A DNA stretch of 64,000 bases from Trinickia fusca (GCF_003628145.1 NZ_RBZV01000001.1:310001-374000), one strand, 5' to 3'. Shown: positions 1-9,023, numbered from the stretch's first letter. Numbers and translations: made by a program. The notes: generated by a model from the letters alone, not told the origin.

Positions 1-1281
1 CTCGTGAACGCGGGCATTCCGTACCGCGTCTATGGCGGCCTGCGCTTTTTCGAGCGCCAGGAAGTCAAGCACGCGCTCGCGTATCTGCGTCTGATCGACA
101 ATCCCAATGACGACACGGCGTTCGCGCGCGTCGTCAACTTCCCGACGCGCGGCATCGGTGCGCGCTCGATCGAACAGCTCGCCGATGCGGCGCGCCTGTA
201 CAACTGCTCGATGGCCGCGGCGATTCCTTACGTGACCGGCAAGGCCGGTTCGAGCCTCGGCGCGTTTGCGAATCTGATCGCGAAGATGCGCGCCGAAACG
301 GAGCGCATGAGCCTGCCCGAGACCGTCGAATACGTCGTGCGTGCAAGCGGGCTTGCGGATTTTTACCAAGGCGAGCGCGAAGGCCAGGACCGGCTCGAGA
401 ACTTGCAGGAACTCGTCAACGCGGCCACCGCGTTCGTCAGCGAAGAAGGCTACGGCCTCGATACGCCGGCGCGCTCGATTCCGCTGGCGCCCGGCGCAAC
501 GGCCGCGCCCGAGGTCGGCGGGCAGGGTGAGGTGGTCGTGCTCGATGCGGCCAGCCTGACCGAGCCCGCTCAGAATCCCGACACGATGACGCCGCTGGCG
601 GGCTTCCTGTCGCATGCCTCGCTCGAGGCCGGCGAGAATCAGGCGCAGGCGGGGCAGGATGCCATCCAGTTGATGACCGTGCATGCGGCCAAGGGCCTCG
701 AATTCACGGCCGTATTCATCACGGGCCTCGAGGAAGGGCTGTTCCCGCACGAGAACAGCGCGATCGAGGCCGACGGTCTCGAAGAAGAACGCCGCCTGAT
801 GTATGTCGCGATCACGCGCGCCAAGGAGCGCCTGTACCTGTCGTTCGCGCAAAGCCGCATGCTGCACGGCCAGACGCGCTACAACGTGCGCTCGCGCTTT
901 TTCGACGAGCTGCCGCAGGCGACGCTCAAGTGGCTCACGCCGAAGGTCGAGGCCGGCACGCGCTGGGGCGGCCGCTCGGACAACGCAGGCTGGGGGCGCG
1001 ACTGGTTCTCGCGGCCCGATCGTGAAGCGCGCCACGGCGGCTATGGCAGCTACGCTGGGGACGCGGCCGTGTCGGCGCCGCTGCCGGCATTCGCGAATGA
1101 ACAGCGCGCGGCCGAGACGGGTTTTCGCGTCGGCCAGCAAGTTTTCCATACGAAGTTCGGCGAAGGGGCGATCACGGCGCTCGAAGGCAGCGGCCCGGAC
1201 GCGCGCGCGCAGGTGCGCTTCAAGCGGCACGGCGAGAAGTGGCTGGCGCTGTCGGTCGCGAAGCTGCAAGTCGTCGAGTGA
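1..1281 (+). CDS. uvrD: DNA helicase II UvrD, C-terminal part (5' end outside window)
   Basis: This is the C-terminal ~425 residues of an SF1A 3'-5' DNA helicase acting in nucleotide-excision and mismatch repair. The frame is open to the left edge, so the Walker A half lies outside the window. Visible are the 2B-domain segment (YGGLRFFERQEVK near the start), motif V (LMTVHAAKGLEF), motif VI (EEERRLMYVAITRAKERLYL) and the C-terminal Tudor-like domain (VFHTKFGEGAI), which in UvrD/PcrA contacts RNA polymerase. Rep lacks a tail of this kind, so UvrD is preferred. No frameshift is visible. The next gene starts 90 bp downstream on the same strand. Confidence 0.93.
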   Translation, partial: LVNAGIPYRVYGGLRFFERQEVKHALAYLRLIDNPNDDTAFARVVNFPTRGIGARSIEQLADAARLYNCSMAAAIPYVTGKAGSSLGAFANLIAKMRAETERMSLPETVEYVVRASGLADFYQGEREGQDRLENLQELVNAATAFVSEEGYGLDTPARSIPLAPGATAAPEVGGQGEVVVLDAASLTEPAQNPDTMTPLAGFLSHASLEAGENQAQAGQDAIQLMTVHAAKGLEFTAVFITGLEEGLFPHENSAIEADGLEEERRLMYVAITRAKERLYLSFAQSRMLHGQTRYNVRSRFFDELPQATLKWLTPKVEAGTRWGGRSDNAGWGRDWFSRPDREARHGGYGSYAGDAAVSAPLPAFANEQRAAETGFRVGQQVFHTKFGEGAITALEGSGPDARAQVRFKRHGEKWLALSVAKLQVVE

Positions 1282-1371
1282 GGCGATGCATCGAACCGAA
1301 GCAGGTCGAATCGCACCGCCTCGATCGAGCGCCCACTCCCACTCCAACGAACGCCAAGGCATAAGGCAACG

Positions 1372-2157
1372 GTGAATCCTCACGATCCAGTAACAAGCAC
1401 GCCGCCGCTCGGCGTACTCGCGGCGCTGCCGCAGGAGCTCGGCGATCTCGTCGATGCGATGCGTGCCGAGGGCACGATGCGCACGGTCACCATCGGCCGG
1501 CGCGATTATCACGTCGGCACCGTGCACGGTACGCCGTGCGTCGTCACGCTTGCACGCATCGGCAAGGTGGCGGCCGCGGCCAGCGCGAGTGCGCTGATTC
1601 ACGTGTTCGGCGTCAGGCAGATGATCTTCACGGGCGTGGCGGGCGGCGTCGGCCCCGGTGTGCGCGTGGGCGACATCGTGGTTGGCGAAACGCTCATGCA
1701 GCACGATCTCGATGCCTCGCCGCTGTTTCCGCGCTACGAGGTGCCGCTGCTCGGGCACGCGCGCTTTGCGGCCGATACCGGGCTCTCGAACCAGCTTGCG
1801 GCAGCCTGCGAGCGCTTCGTGGCCGATGAGGGCGCTGCGCTCGTCGAGCGCTTTCGGTTGCACGGCGCGCGCGTGCATCGCGGGCTCATCGTGAGCGGCG
1901 ACCGCTTCGTGTCGAGCGCGCAGGAAGTGCGCTCGCTTGCAGCCGCGCTGCCCGACGCGCTCGCGGTCGAGATGGAGGGCGCCGCCATTGCGCAGGTGTG
2001 CTACGAGCACGATGTCGCATGCGCGATCGTGCGGACGATTTCCGACACGGCCGACGATCACGCCACCGCGTCGTTCACGTCGTTTCTGACCGACATCGCG
2101 GGGGCCTACTCGTCGGGCATCCTGCGGCGGTTCCTGGCCGCGTACGCACCCGCCTGA
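1372..2157 (+). CDS. 5'-methylthioadenosine/S-adenosylhomocysteine nucleosidase-like protein
   Basis: 261-residue PNP/UDP-phosphorylase superfamily protein, probably cytoplasmic. MTA/SAH nucleosidases cleave methylthioadenosine and S-adenosylhomocysteine to adenine and the thioribosyl sugar. Supporting motifs are the N-terminal GVLAALPQEL strand, the glycine-rich FTGVAGGVGPGVRVGDIVVG, VSGDRFV, the VEMEGAAIAQVC motif with the nucleoside-binding Glu-Met-Glu, and IVRTISDTADD with the catalytic Asp. It is about 30 residues longer than E. coli MtnN, with an insertion near residues 150-165. The start is GTG; an AAGG run lies about 10 nt upstream. Substrate (MTA, SAH or another nucleoside) is inferred from the family. 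A bidirectional terminator follows. Confidence 0.85.
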   Translation: MNPHDPVTSTPPLGVLAALPQELGDLVDAMRAEGTMRTVTIGRRDYHVGTVHGTPCVVTLARIGKVAAAASASALIHVFGVRQMIFTGVAGGVGPGVRVGDIVVGETLMQHDLDASPLFPRYEVPLLGHARFAADTGLSNQLAAACERFVADEGAALVERFRLHGARVHRGLIVSGDRFVSSAQEVRSLAAALPDALAVEMEGAAIAQVCYEHDVACAIVRTISDTADDHATASFTSFLTDIAGAYSSGILRRFLAAYAPA

Positions 2158-2190
2158 CGGGCGGCGCGTTGACACACGGCACGCCAAAAC

Positions 2191-2228
2191 GAAAGGCGCC
2201 GCGGCTCGAGTAGCCGCGGCGCTTTCTT
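2191..2228. terminator. Bidirectional intrinsic terminator
   Basis: A perfect 11-bp stem (2196-2206 with 2212-2222, loop of 5 nt) sits between two convergent genes. It is followed by a T-rich run on the plus strand and preceded by an A-rich run, so it can serve both the nucleosidase gene and the MFS gene. Confidence 0.75.
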
Positions 2229-2273
2229 GCGTTTGAGCACCGGGCCTGCCGACCTGCGGCTGGCCCTATCCCG

Positions 2274-3533
2274 TCACGCTTTCTTTTCTTTGCGTTCGAG
2301 GTTGGGCAGCAGCACCGTCAGCAGGCCGATCAGCGGCAGGAACGAACAGACCTTGTAGACGTAGCTGATGCTCGTCGCGTCGGCCAGGTGGCCGAGCACC
2401 GCGGCACCGACACCGCCGAGCCCGAACGCGAAACCGAAGAACAGGCCGGCAATCATGCCGACCTTGCCCGGAATCAGCTCCTGCGCATAGACGAGGATGG
2501 CCGAGAATGCCGAGGCCAGCACGACGCCGATGACGACCGTCAACACGCCGGTCCAGAACAGGTTCGCGTAGGGCAGCAGCAGCGTGAATGGCGCGACGCC
2601 GAGGATCGATACCCAGATGACGTACTTGCGGCCCACGCGGTCGCCGATCGGCCCGCCGACGATGGTGCCGGCCGCGACGGCGGCGAGGAACACGAACAGG
2701 TGAATCTGCGCGGCCTGCACGCTCAAGTGGAACTTGTCGATCAGATAGAACGTGAAATAGCTGTTGATGCTGGCCAAGTAGAAGTACTTCGAGAATACGA
2801 GCAGCACGAGCACACCGATTGCGAGTGCGACACGGTGACGCGAGAGCGTCGGATGCGCGGCGGGCGCCTGGCTCTTCTTCTTCGTTGCCGGGTGCTGGCT
2901 GTACCAGCGGCCGATGTTGAACAGCACGAACATCCCCACGAGCGCCGCCGCGGAGAACCACGCGATACTGCGCTGGCCGTGCGGAATGACGATCAGCGCG
3001 GCCAGCAGCGGCCCCAGCGAGGAACCCGCGTTGCCGCCGACTTGGAACAGCGATTGCGCGAGCCCGTAGCGGCCGCCCGAGGCCATGCGTGCAACGCGCG
3101 ACGACTCAGGGTGAAACACCGACGAACCGCAGCCGACGAGCGCGGCCGCCACGAGCAGCACCGGAAAGCTCGGTGCGACCGACATCAGCAGCAGGCCCGT
3201 CAGCGTGAAGCCCATGCCGACCGGCAGCGAATAAGGCATCGGACGCTTGTCGGTATACAGGCCGACGACCGGCTGGAGCAGGGACGCGGTGATCTGATAC
3301 GTGAGCGTGATGAGGCCGATCTGCGCAAACGAAAGCGAGAAGTTCTGCTTCAGCATCGGATAGATGGCGAGGATCAGCGACTGGATCATGTCGTTGAGCA
3401 GATGCGAGAAGCTGATCGCGCCGAGCACCGAGTAGGCGGTGCGTTGAACTTTCGAGGCCGCTGGCTGTGCCGGGGCGGGCATCTCGCTCGCCGAGCCTGC
3501 GGCAAGCGTCTCGTTTTGAACACTCGTTTGCAT
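2274..3533 (-). CDS. MFS transporter, Fsr (fosmidomycin resistance) family
   Basis: 419-residue major facilitator with about 12 hydrophobic segments in the inner membrane. Fsr proteins export fosmidomycin and related compounds by drug/proton antiport. The N-terminal half has the family's SFSHLLNDMIQSL, LTYQITASLLQPVVG and CGSSVFHPESSRVAR motifs, which in my recollection are typical of Fsr rather than of general sugar MFS proteins. The charged loop (GPIGDRVGRKYV) between TM8 and TM9 is a typical MFS motif A copy. The ATG at 3533 precedes ~30 non-hydrophobic residues. The gene stands alone, divergent from a chemoreceptor, and has an attenuator-like terminator in its leader (3552-3587). The physiological substrate is unknown. 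Confidence 0.88.
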   Translation of the reverse strand: MQTSVQNETLAAGSASEMPAPAQPAASKVQRTAYSVLGAISFSHLLNDMIQSLILAIYPMLKQNFSLSFAQIGLITLTYQITASLLQPVVGLYTDKRPMPYSLPVGMGFTLTGLLLMSVAPSFPVLLVAAALVGCGSSVFHPESSRVARMASGGRYGLAQSLFQVGGNAGSSLGPLLAALIVIPHGQRSIAWFSAAALVGMFVLFNIGRWYSQHPATKKKSQAPAAHPTLSRHRVALAIGVLVLLVFSKYFYLASINSYFTFYLIDKFHLSVQAAQIHLFVFLAAVAAGTIVGGPIGDRVGRKYVIWVSILGVAPFTLLLPYANLFWTGVLTVVIGVVLASAFSAILVYAQELIPGKVGMIAGLFFGFAFGLGGVGAAVLGHLADATSISYVYKVCSFLPLIGLLTVLLPNLERKEKKA

Positions 3534-3551
3534 CGTGGGACGGACCGAATG

Positions 3552-3587
3552 AAAAATAAAAAACGCGCGTCGCCGAGGCGGCGCGCG
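3552..3587 (-). terminator. Terminator-like hairpin in the fsr leader (possible attenuator)
   Basis: On the minus strand a 10-bp stem with one C-A mismatch (3578-3587 with 3564-3573, 4-nt loop) is followed by a U-run interrupted by a single A (complement of 3552-3563). It ends only about 20 nt before the start codon of the MFS gene. No minus-strand gene lies upstream, so transcription entering it must come from the fsr promoter itself or from a short independent RNA. Confidence 0.6.
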
Positions 3588-3633
3588 ACAGGCTGTTGCT
3601 GAGTACTTCAGCAGTGTAGTTTGGCTCGAACGA

Positions 3634-3654
3634 AATATACGGACAAAGTTTGTC
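3634..3654 (-). promoter_or_regulatory. Possible -10 hexamer and adjacent operator for the fsr-like gene
   Basis: A minus-strand TATATT lies at 3639-3634. Immediately upstream is the palindrome GACAAA-G-TTTGTC (3642-3654), occupying the -10/-35 spacer. A good -35 hexamer is not visible, so an activator- or repressor-controlled promoter is an inference. Confidence 0.4.
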
Positions 3655-3933
3655 GCGAACGAGACATTGGAGGAGCAACCACAAGGTGCAAAGTGGCTTA
3701 TTCATGTGATGAAATACGGTCATAAATAGCGGGTCGGATGCCCGTTTTGCCGTGCGGCTTTTTGTCCGGGTATAAAGCGTCGAGGCCCGTCCCACGGGCG
3801 ATGCTGGTGTCGACATTGGGCAAGTACCTACTAAAGACCGAGATACCGGTTGCCGTTGACCCGAACAGGGAAGACAAGCATGCAACGCCGTGAACCGACC
3901 ATCACGGCGGCAGTTACGACAGGGGAAATGAAT

Positions 3934-5598
3934 ATGAAGGCAGTTTCGCTGGGCAGGCGTTCAGGGGCGAACTTTGTTCCGGATGACCCAGGAACCGGCG
4001 GTCGATCGCAAAAGCGCGGGGTGCAGGCCAAGCTCAACGGCTTGTCGGTGAAGGCATCGCTGCGGCTTGCGTTTGCGCTGCTTTTGATCGGCACGCTGGT
4101 GATCGGCCTGTTCTCGCTCATGCAGATCAGCCGTCTGAATGCCTCGACCAAATCGATCTACGACCAAGGCCACGTGGCGAGCCGCGCGGCTGAAGAGGTG
4201 CGCGCGAACGTGGTGCGCGCGAGCCGTGCCCAGAAGATGCTGCTGACGGCGACGACGGCCAAGGAGCGTGACGACCTCGGCACCGACATCGAAAGCGGCC
4301 TGAGCGCGATCAATCACGAGCTGGCGACGCTGCAGGAGTACACCGACGCCTCCGACAGTGCGCAAATCGACCAGCAGAAGAAGTTCGCGCAAGCCGTCAC
4401 GACCTGGAGCGGGCATTTGCACGACTTCGTGACGCTCGTGAAGGCCCAGTCGCTGGATCTGTCGCAGATGAACTGGCAGGTCGGCATGCAGGACGTGTCG
4501 CTGCTCGTCGAAACCGGCAAGCTCGAGAAACTCGTCGATGAGCTCGTGTCGCAGCGCGGCACGGCGGCCAAGGCCACGATCGATGCTTCTGCGTTCATCT
4601 TCAAGTCGTCGTTCGTGATGATGGCGGTCATGACGGGCGTGTTGATCGTCGTCGCATTCGTCGTCAGCGAGTGGGTCGTGCGCCGCCTGACGCGTCAGCT
4701 CGGCGGCGAGCCCGGCTACGCCAAGGACATCGCGACGCACATCGCGGCCGGCGATCTGGCGCATCCGATCGCGCTCGCGAAGAACGACCGCTCGAGCATG
4801 CTGTACGCACTGTCGGACATGCAGACGGGGCTTGCCGCGACCGTCGGCGAAATCTCCGCGAGTGCCGAGGCGATCGCCTCGGCGGCAGGCGAGATCTCGA
4901 TGGGCAACCTCGACCTGTCGCAGCGCACCGAGCTACAGGCCGTTTCGCTCGAGCGCACGGCCACGAGCATGGAGCAACTGACCTCGACCGTGCGTCAGAA
5001 CGCCGACAACGCGAAGCAGGCCAGCTCACTCGCCAACAACGCGTCGGAGATCGCTTCGACCTGCGGCGACGTCGTCTCGCGCGTGGTCACGACGATGGGC
5101 GAGATCAACGACAGCGCCAAGAGCATCGGCGACATCATCGGCGTGATCGACGGCATCGCCTTCCAGACCAACATCCTGGCGCTCAATGCGGCCGTCGAAG
5201 CAGCGCGTGCGGGCGAGCAGGGTCGCGGTTTCGCCGTGGTGGCCGGGGAAGTGCGCAGCCTCGCGCAGCGTAGCGCCGCGGCGGCCAAGGAGATCAAGAC
5301 GCTGATCAGCGCCTCGCTCGATCGCGTCGCCAACGGTTCGCATCTGGCCGAGGATGCGGGCCGCACGATGGACGAAGTGGTGAAGGCCGTGCGCCGCGTG
5401 ACCGACATCATGGGCGAGATTTCGGCGGCATCGTCGGAGCAGAGCGCCGGCATCGAAGAAGTCAATCGAGCAGTCACGCAGATGGATGCCGGCACCCAGC
5501 AGAACGCCGCGCTCGTCGAGGAGGCGACGGCCGCCGCGCGTTCGCTCGACGATCAGGCCAAGGCGCTCAAGCGCCTCGTCGGCAAGTTCAGCTTGTAA
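3934..5598 (+). CDS. Methyl-accepting chemotaxis protein (Tar/Tsr-type topology)
   Basis: Inner-membrane chemoreceptor of about 554 residues that would signal through CheW/CheA to the flagellar motor. Order: cytoplasmic N-tail, TM1 ([20 protein letters not shown]), a periplasmic ~150-residue four-helix-type sensor, TM2 ([13 protein letters not shown]), HAMP, and a methyl-accepting coiled coil containing the hairpin tip [20 protein letters not shown]. No C-terminal CheR-tethering pentapeptide is seen. The start is set at ATG 3934 because AGGGGA lies 7 nt upstream; ATG 3928 is in frame but too close to that site. The ligand is unknown. The gene is isolated from other chemotaxis genes. Its signalling tip is nearly identical to that of the second receptor at 20381-22036. 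Confidence 0.93.
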   Translation: MKAVSLGRRSGANFVPDDPGTGGRSQKRGVQAKLNGLSVKASLRLAFALLLIGTLVIGLFSLMQISRLNASTKSIYDQGHVASRAAEEVRANVVRASRAQKMLLTATTAKERDDLGTDIESGLSAINHELATLQEYTDASDSAQIDQQKKFAQAVTTWSGHLHDFVTLVKAQSLDLSQMNWQVGMQDVSLLVETGKLEKLVDELVSQRGTAAKATIDASAFIFKSSFVMMAVMTGVLIVVAFVVSEWVVRRLTRQLGGEPGYAKDIATHIAAGDLAHPIALAKNDRSSMLYALSDMQTGLAATVGEISASAEAIASAAGEISMGNLDLSQRTELQAVSLERTATSMEQLTSTVRQNADNAKQASSLANNASEIASTCGDVVSRVVTTMGEINDSAKSIGDIIGVIDGIAFQTNILALNAAVEAARAGEQGRGFAVVAGEVRSLAQRSAAAAKEIKTLISASLDRVANGSHLAEDAGRTMDEVVKAVRRVTDIMGEISAASSEQSAGIEEVNRAVTQMDAGTQQNAALVEEATAAARSLDDQAKALKRLVGKFSL

Positions 5599-5640
5599 GC
5601 CGCAGCCGGGCAGAGACATCGCACCGCGGTGGGGGACGCT

Positions 5641-5683
5641 GCGCCGCCATACCTAGCACGTTGCGCAAAGGGTATGGCGGCGC
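5641..5683. terminator. Strong hairpin after the chemoreceptor gene
   Basis: A perfect 13-bp inverted repeat (5641-5653 and 5671-5683, 17-nt loop) begins 42 bp after the receptor stop codon. It lacks a T-run, so it may be an mRNA-stabilising or Rho-associated structure rather than an intrinsic terminator. Confidence 0.5.
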
Positions 5684-5840
5684 GAGGCGTATCTCGGCTA
5701 CAATGCGCAGCGGGCGCGGCAGGGCGCCCATTCTCGCGAAAGCCGCCGCACCTGCCGTCATCCGCATCACCCCCCGGACGTATTCCGACGTCGAACCTTT
5801 GAGCCGCAGCGAGAACGGCACGACCAAAGGAGAAACGTTG

Positions 5841-6278
5841 ATGTGGTCCACCACCTGTCCTTTCGATTCCACGCCGAGTCACACGCAGTTCCTGCGTCAT
5901 CACGCGCGCCGTTTGCTGCGCGCGGTCCACGGCGATATGACCCGCGCCTTGCCGGTGCTCAGGCGTATCGTGGCGGCCGGCGTGATTCCCGCCCATAGCC
6001 TCACGGCGCTTTACGCCGCGCGTACCGAGGTGCGCTTGAAACACGTGTTCTCGATGCTGGCGACCGAACTCGGCTATGCCGACTGGCACACCTGCAAGAA
6101 CGACATCGACGGTCGCGATCCGGCCGTGCTCGACGCCTATCGGTTCGAGGCGGCGCCGCCCGGCGATTTCACCTTGAACTGGTTTCCCGATGAGCCGACC
6201 GCGCGCGCCTGGCAGGCCCAGCACGGCGGCTACGTCGTGCGCTACGGGCGGCAGGCCGTGGCGCTGCTGCGCGCGTAA
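5841..6278 (+). CDS. Conserved hypothetical protein
   Basis: 145-residue soluble protein of unknown function. ATG 5841 is preceded by AAAGGAGA 7 nt upstream, so the longer upstream reading frame is not used. A TACAAT hexamer at 5699-5704 could be the -10 of its promoter. The N-terminal half is helical and basic (RHHARRLLRAVHGDMTRALP). The centre contains KHVFSMLATELGYADWHTCK, which resembles the small helical domain seen at the N-terminus of some glyoxalase-superfamily-like bacterial proteins, but I cannot make a firm family assignment. No signal peptide or membrane segment is present. It lies between the chemoreceptor and a convergent SDR gene. Confidence 0.7.
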   Translation: MWSTTCPFDSTPSHTQFLRHHARRLLRAVHGDMTRALPVLRRIVAAGVIPAHSLTALYAARTEVRLKHVFSMLATELGYADWHTCKNDIDGRDPAVLDAYRFEAAPPGDFTLNWFPDEPTARAWQAQHGGYVVRYGRQAVALLRA

Positions 6279-6326
6279 TCGGGCAGGTCGGCCGGCCTCG
6301 AATACGGTGCGCCACGGTGTGCTCGC

Positions 6327-7061
6327 TTAGACGAGGCGTCCGCCTCCGTCGACGTGCAGGACCTCGCCGGTCACATAGCCGTTGCTCATCAGAAAAGAGA
6401 TCGCCTCGGCGATCTCCTCGGGCCGGCCCGCGCGGCCGACGGGCAAGCTGTCGGCCGCCTGCTTGAAGATCGCCGAGCGCGTCTCCTGGCCGAAAACATC
6501 GAATAGCGGCGTATCGACGAGGCCGGGCGCGACGACGTTGACACGGATCGGCTTGAGCTCGAGCGCCAGCGCGCGTGCGAGCGCTTCCACGCCGCTCACG
6601 GCCGCCGCTACGATCGCTGCGCCGCTGCTGGGCGGCCGGTCCGCATACTGCCCTCCGGTCAAGACGATCGAGCTGCGTGCATGCAGCCACGGCAGGGCCG
6701 CCTTGATCGAGTACAGCGGTCCCGCGAGGCGCTCGTGCAGATCGACCAGCAGCGGGTCGGGATCGGTGTCGACGAGTTTGCCCGTATGCAGGCTGCCTGC
6801 CGTGATCACGAGATGATCGATGCGCGTCATGCTGGCGAACGAGGCTTCGATGCTCGTCCGACTGGCGATATCTGCGACGACGGTCCGTGCACCGCCGAGC
6901 TGCTGGGCCGCAGCCTCGAGCTTCGAAGCCGAGCGGCCGACGAGCGTCAGGTGCCCGCCTTGGGCCTTGATTGCCGCCGCCGCGGCCAGGCCGATTCCCG
7001 AACTTCCACCGATCACGACCACATGAGCGCCGTCGAGTGCGGCGCGTGCTCCTGCGTTCAT
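6327..7061 (-). CDS. SDR family oxidoreductase
   Basis: 244-residue classical short-chain dehydrogenase/reductase using NAD(P)H. The cofactor motif GGSSGIGLA is at residues ~18-26, DHLVITAG replaces the usual NNAG, and the C-terminal VNVVAPGLVDTPLF and VTGEVLHVDGGGRLV segments are typical. The usual YxxxK catalytic pair is not obvious: the matching region reads GGQYADRPPSSGAAIVAAAVSG, so Tyr seems displaced and Lys absent. This may be a divergent or low-activity member. It is transcribed divergently from a LysR gene, with a phased operator between them, so it is a likely LysR target. The substrate is unknown. Confidence 0.85.
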   Translation of the reverse strand: MNAGARAALDGAHVVVIGGSSGIGLAAAAAIKAQGGHLTLVGRSASKLEAAAQQLGGARTVVADIASRTSIEASFASMTRIDHLVITAGSLHTGKLVDTDPDPLLVDLHERLAGPLYSIKAALPWLHARSSIVLTGGQYADRPPSSGAAIVAAAVSGVEALARALALELKPIRVNVVAPGLVDTPLFDVFGQETRSAIFKQAADSLPVGRAGRPEEIAEAISFLMSNGYVTGEVLHVDGGGRLV

Positions 7062-7140
7062 CTGAGTTGTCCTTTCGATAAGGGATGGAACGTCAGACGA
7101 AGCCTAGGTTATTCTCCTCAAGTCAGATATGGGCTGCAAT

Positions 7141-7169
7141 GGAATGTGGCTCATTCCATGGGGGAATGA
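7141..7169. promoter_or_regulatory. Phased LysR operator with three alternating 6-bp half-sites
   Basis: The sequence reads GGAATG-N5-CATTCC-N5-GGAATG, with half-sites starting at 7141, 7152 and 7163, exactly 11 bp apart. The right-hand pair extends to TCATTCC-N5-GGAATGA and contains a T-N11-A core. It overlaps the ribosome-binding site of the LysR gene and faces the divergent SDR gene. Confidence 0.65.
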
Positions 7170-7170
7170 T

Positions 7171-8082
7171 TTGGATTCACTCGATTCGCTACGACTGTTC
7201 ACGCGTGTACTCGAGCTAGGGAGCTTTTCGGCCGTCGCCCGCGAAGAAGGCATCGGACAGCCCGCCGTCAGCAAAGCCATCGCGGCCTTGGAACGCAGCC
7301 TCGGCGTCCGGTTGCTCGAAAGGACGACGACGCACATGACGCCGACCGAGGAAGGCAAGCAGTTCTACGATCGCGGCAAGCGTGTGATCGAAGCGTATGC
7401 CGAGGCCGTCGCGGAGGCGAAGGGGCAGGTGCAGCGGCTGTCCGGCTCGCTGCGGGTCAACGCGCCGGTAGGACTCGGCGAGCTGCGCTTGAACGGCCTG
7501 TTCGTCGAGTTCCTCGCGGCCCATCCCGAGATCGACATCGAGCTGATCCTCAACGATCGCATGATCGACCTCGTCGAAGAGGGCGTCGATGTCGCGATCC
7601 GGCTGGGCGGAGCACTACCGCCCAATGCCGTGGCACGCTCGCTCGGTGTCTCGCCGCGCGTGCTCGTCGCGACGCCGGCGTACCTTCGGCGCTCGCCGGT
7701 CCTGCGGAAACCGGAAGACTTGAGCGCCCATGAATACATTCGCTTCGCCGGGCTCGCGCCCGGTGATCGGATCGAATTCTTCAAGGGCACCGAAACGGTC
7801 GCCGTTGCGACGACGGGACGCTATCGCGTGAACAGTTCGCTCGCGCTGCGGCAGTGTTTTGTCGAGGGCATCGGCTTGGGGTCGGCTCCCGCGTGGCTCG
7901 TTCAGGATCTGATCGACGCCGGCACACTCGTGCGCCTGCTGCCACGCTGGGAGATGGCGCCGCAATCGATGCACCTCGTGTACTCGAGCCGGCGATATCA
8001 GCCGCAGAGGGCTCGCGCGTTACTGGCCTTCCTGGCCGAGAAGCTGCCGCAGTTACCTGGGTTCCGCGGTCCGGCGCCGTAG
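7171..8082 (+). CDS. LysR family transcriptional regulator
   Basis: 303-residue LysR regulator: N-terminal winged HTH (FTRVLELGSFSAVAREEGIG, then QPAVSKAIAALERSLGVRLL) and a C-terminal effector-binding domain of CrgA/AaeR type (LRVNAPVGLGEL). I place the start at TTG 7171, giving MDSLDSLRLF after initiation, because GGGGGA is 5 nt upstream and the length then matches the family. An ATG at 7129 would add 14 residues overlapping the operator. It is divergent from the SDR gene and probably regulates it and itself through the 7141-7169 site. The effector is unknown. Confidence 0.9.
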   Translation: MDSLDSLRLFTRVLELGSFSAVAREEGIGQPAVSKAIAALERSLGVRLLERTTTHMTPTEEGKQFYDRGKRVIEAYAEAVAEAKGQVQRLSGSLRVNAPVGLGELRLNGLFVEFLAAHPEIDIELILNDRMIDLVEEGVDVAIRLGGALPPNAVARSLGVSPRVLVATPAYLRRSPVLRKPEDLSAHEYIRFAGLAPGDRIEFFKGTETVAVATTGRYRVNSSLALRQCFVEGIGLGSAPAWLVQDLIDAGTLVRLLPRWEMAPQSMHLVYSSRRYQPQRARALLAFLAEKLPQLPGFRGPAP

Positions 8083-8128
8083 CGGTAGGCTAGGGCCGAT
8101 CGCACGCACACGCGATCGATCCGGTCGC

Positions 8129-8989
8129 TCATTTCGGCGATACGACCACCGTGCACGTCGTGCCGGCCGACAGCTCGACGCCGGCCGGCACTTCGTCGAT
8201 GTGGATCCGCACGGGCACGCGCTGCGCGAGGCGCACCCAGTTGAACGTCGGGTTGACGTCGGCAACGAGTTCGCGGCTTTGCGGATTGTCGCGGTCGTAG
8301 ATGCCGTGCGAGATGCTTTCGACGTGGCCCTTCAGCGTGATGCCGCTCATGAGCCGCATCTCGGCCTTGGCGCCGATCTTCACGCGCGGCAGCTTGGTTT
8401 CTTCGAAGTAGCCGTAGACCCAGAACGAATGGCTGTCGACGATGGCGAGCTTGGGCGTGCCGGCCGTCGCGTAGTCGCCGCGGTACACGGCGAGGTTCGT
8501 GACGTAGCCGTCGACCGGCGCATTGATCGTCGTGCGAGCGAGGTTCAGCTTGGCGGCATCGAGCGCGGCGAGCGCCTGCCGGTATTGCGCTTCGGCACTC
8601 GCTGCCGTCTGCGAGGCGTTCTCGCGGCTTTCCTTCGAGACGACGAGGCTGTCGAGGTCGGCGCGCCGCGCGGCATCCTGGCGGCGCATCTGCCATTCGG
8701 CGAGACGGGCCGCCACGGCCGCCTCGGCCTGTTCGACGGCCACCTGATAGTGGGCCGGATCGATGCGCATGAGCACCTGGCCTTTCTTGACGAGCTGGTT
8801 ATCGGCGACATCGAGCTCGACGACGGCGCCCGAGACGTCAGGCGCGATGTTGACGATCTCGGCCCGCACGCGGCCGTCGCGTGTCCACGGCTCGTCCATG
8901 TAGTGGATCCACAGGGCACGGCCGATCGTCAGCGCGACGACGAACACGAGCGCCGTCGCGATGAAGCCAAGGAGTTTTTTTAGTGTCAT
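8129..8989 (-). CDS. HlyD/AaeA-type periplasmic adaptor subunit
   Basis: 286-residue membrane fusion protein. It has one N-terminal membrane anchor (LLGFIATALVFVVALTIGRA), a barrel-sandwich lipoyl half (IAPDVSGAVVELDVADNQLV), a central alpha-helical hairpin, and a second lipoyl half (TINAPVDGYVTNLAV). In the Aae system this protein connects the FUSC inner-membrane pump with an outer-membrane factor to export aromatic acids. The start is ATG at 8989, immediately before the anchor; the upstream open frame extends far into the pump gene but lacks homology. It is the last gene of a four-gene operon. Confidence 0.9.
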   Translation of the reverse strand: MTLKKLLGFIATALVFVVALTIGRALWIHYMDEPWTRDGRVRAEIVNIAPDVSGAVVELDVADNQLVKKGQVLMRIDPAHYQVAVEQAEAAVAARLAEWQMRRQDAARRADLDSLVVSKESRENASQTAASAEAQYRQALAALDAAKLNLARTTINAPVDGYVTNLAVYRGDYATAGTPKLAIVDSHSFWVYGYFEETKLPRVKIGAKAEMRLMSGITLKGHVESISHGIYDRDNPQSRELVADVNPTFNWVRLAQRVPVRIHIDEVPAGVELSAGTTCTVVVSPK

Positions 8990-9023
8990 GGTTCGGCTCA
9001 GGGCGATAACAAACGAACGACGG

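Larger units (their letters stand above)
3534..3933. other. Divergent intergenic region between fsr-like gene and chemoreceptor gene
   Basis: 400 bp with no convincing gene. On the fsr side it holds a terminator-like hairpin, an odd palindrome and a possible -10 hexamer. The chemoreceptor side, from about 3700, shows no promoter I can support. I looked for a flagellar sigma-28 promoter and found none with correct spacing. Confidence 0.6.

Noticed and set aside
3770-3850. Flagellar sigma-28 promoter before the first chemoreceptor gene
   Set aside because: TAAA and GCGAT elements exist but the spacing is about 6 bp too long and the -10 is poor.
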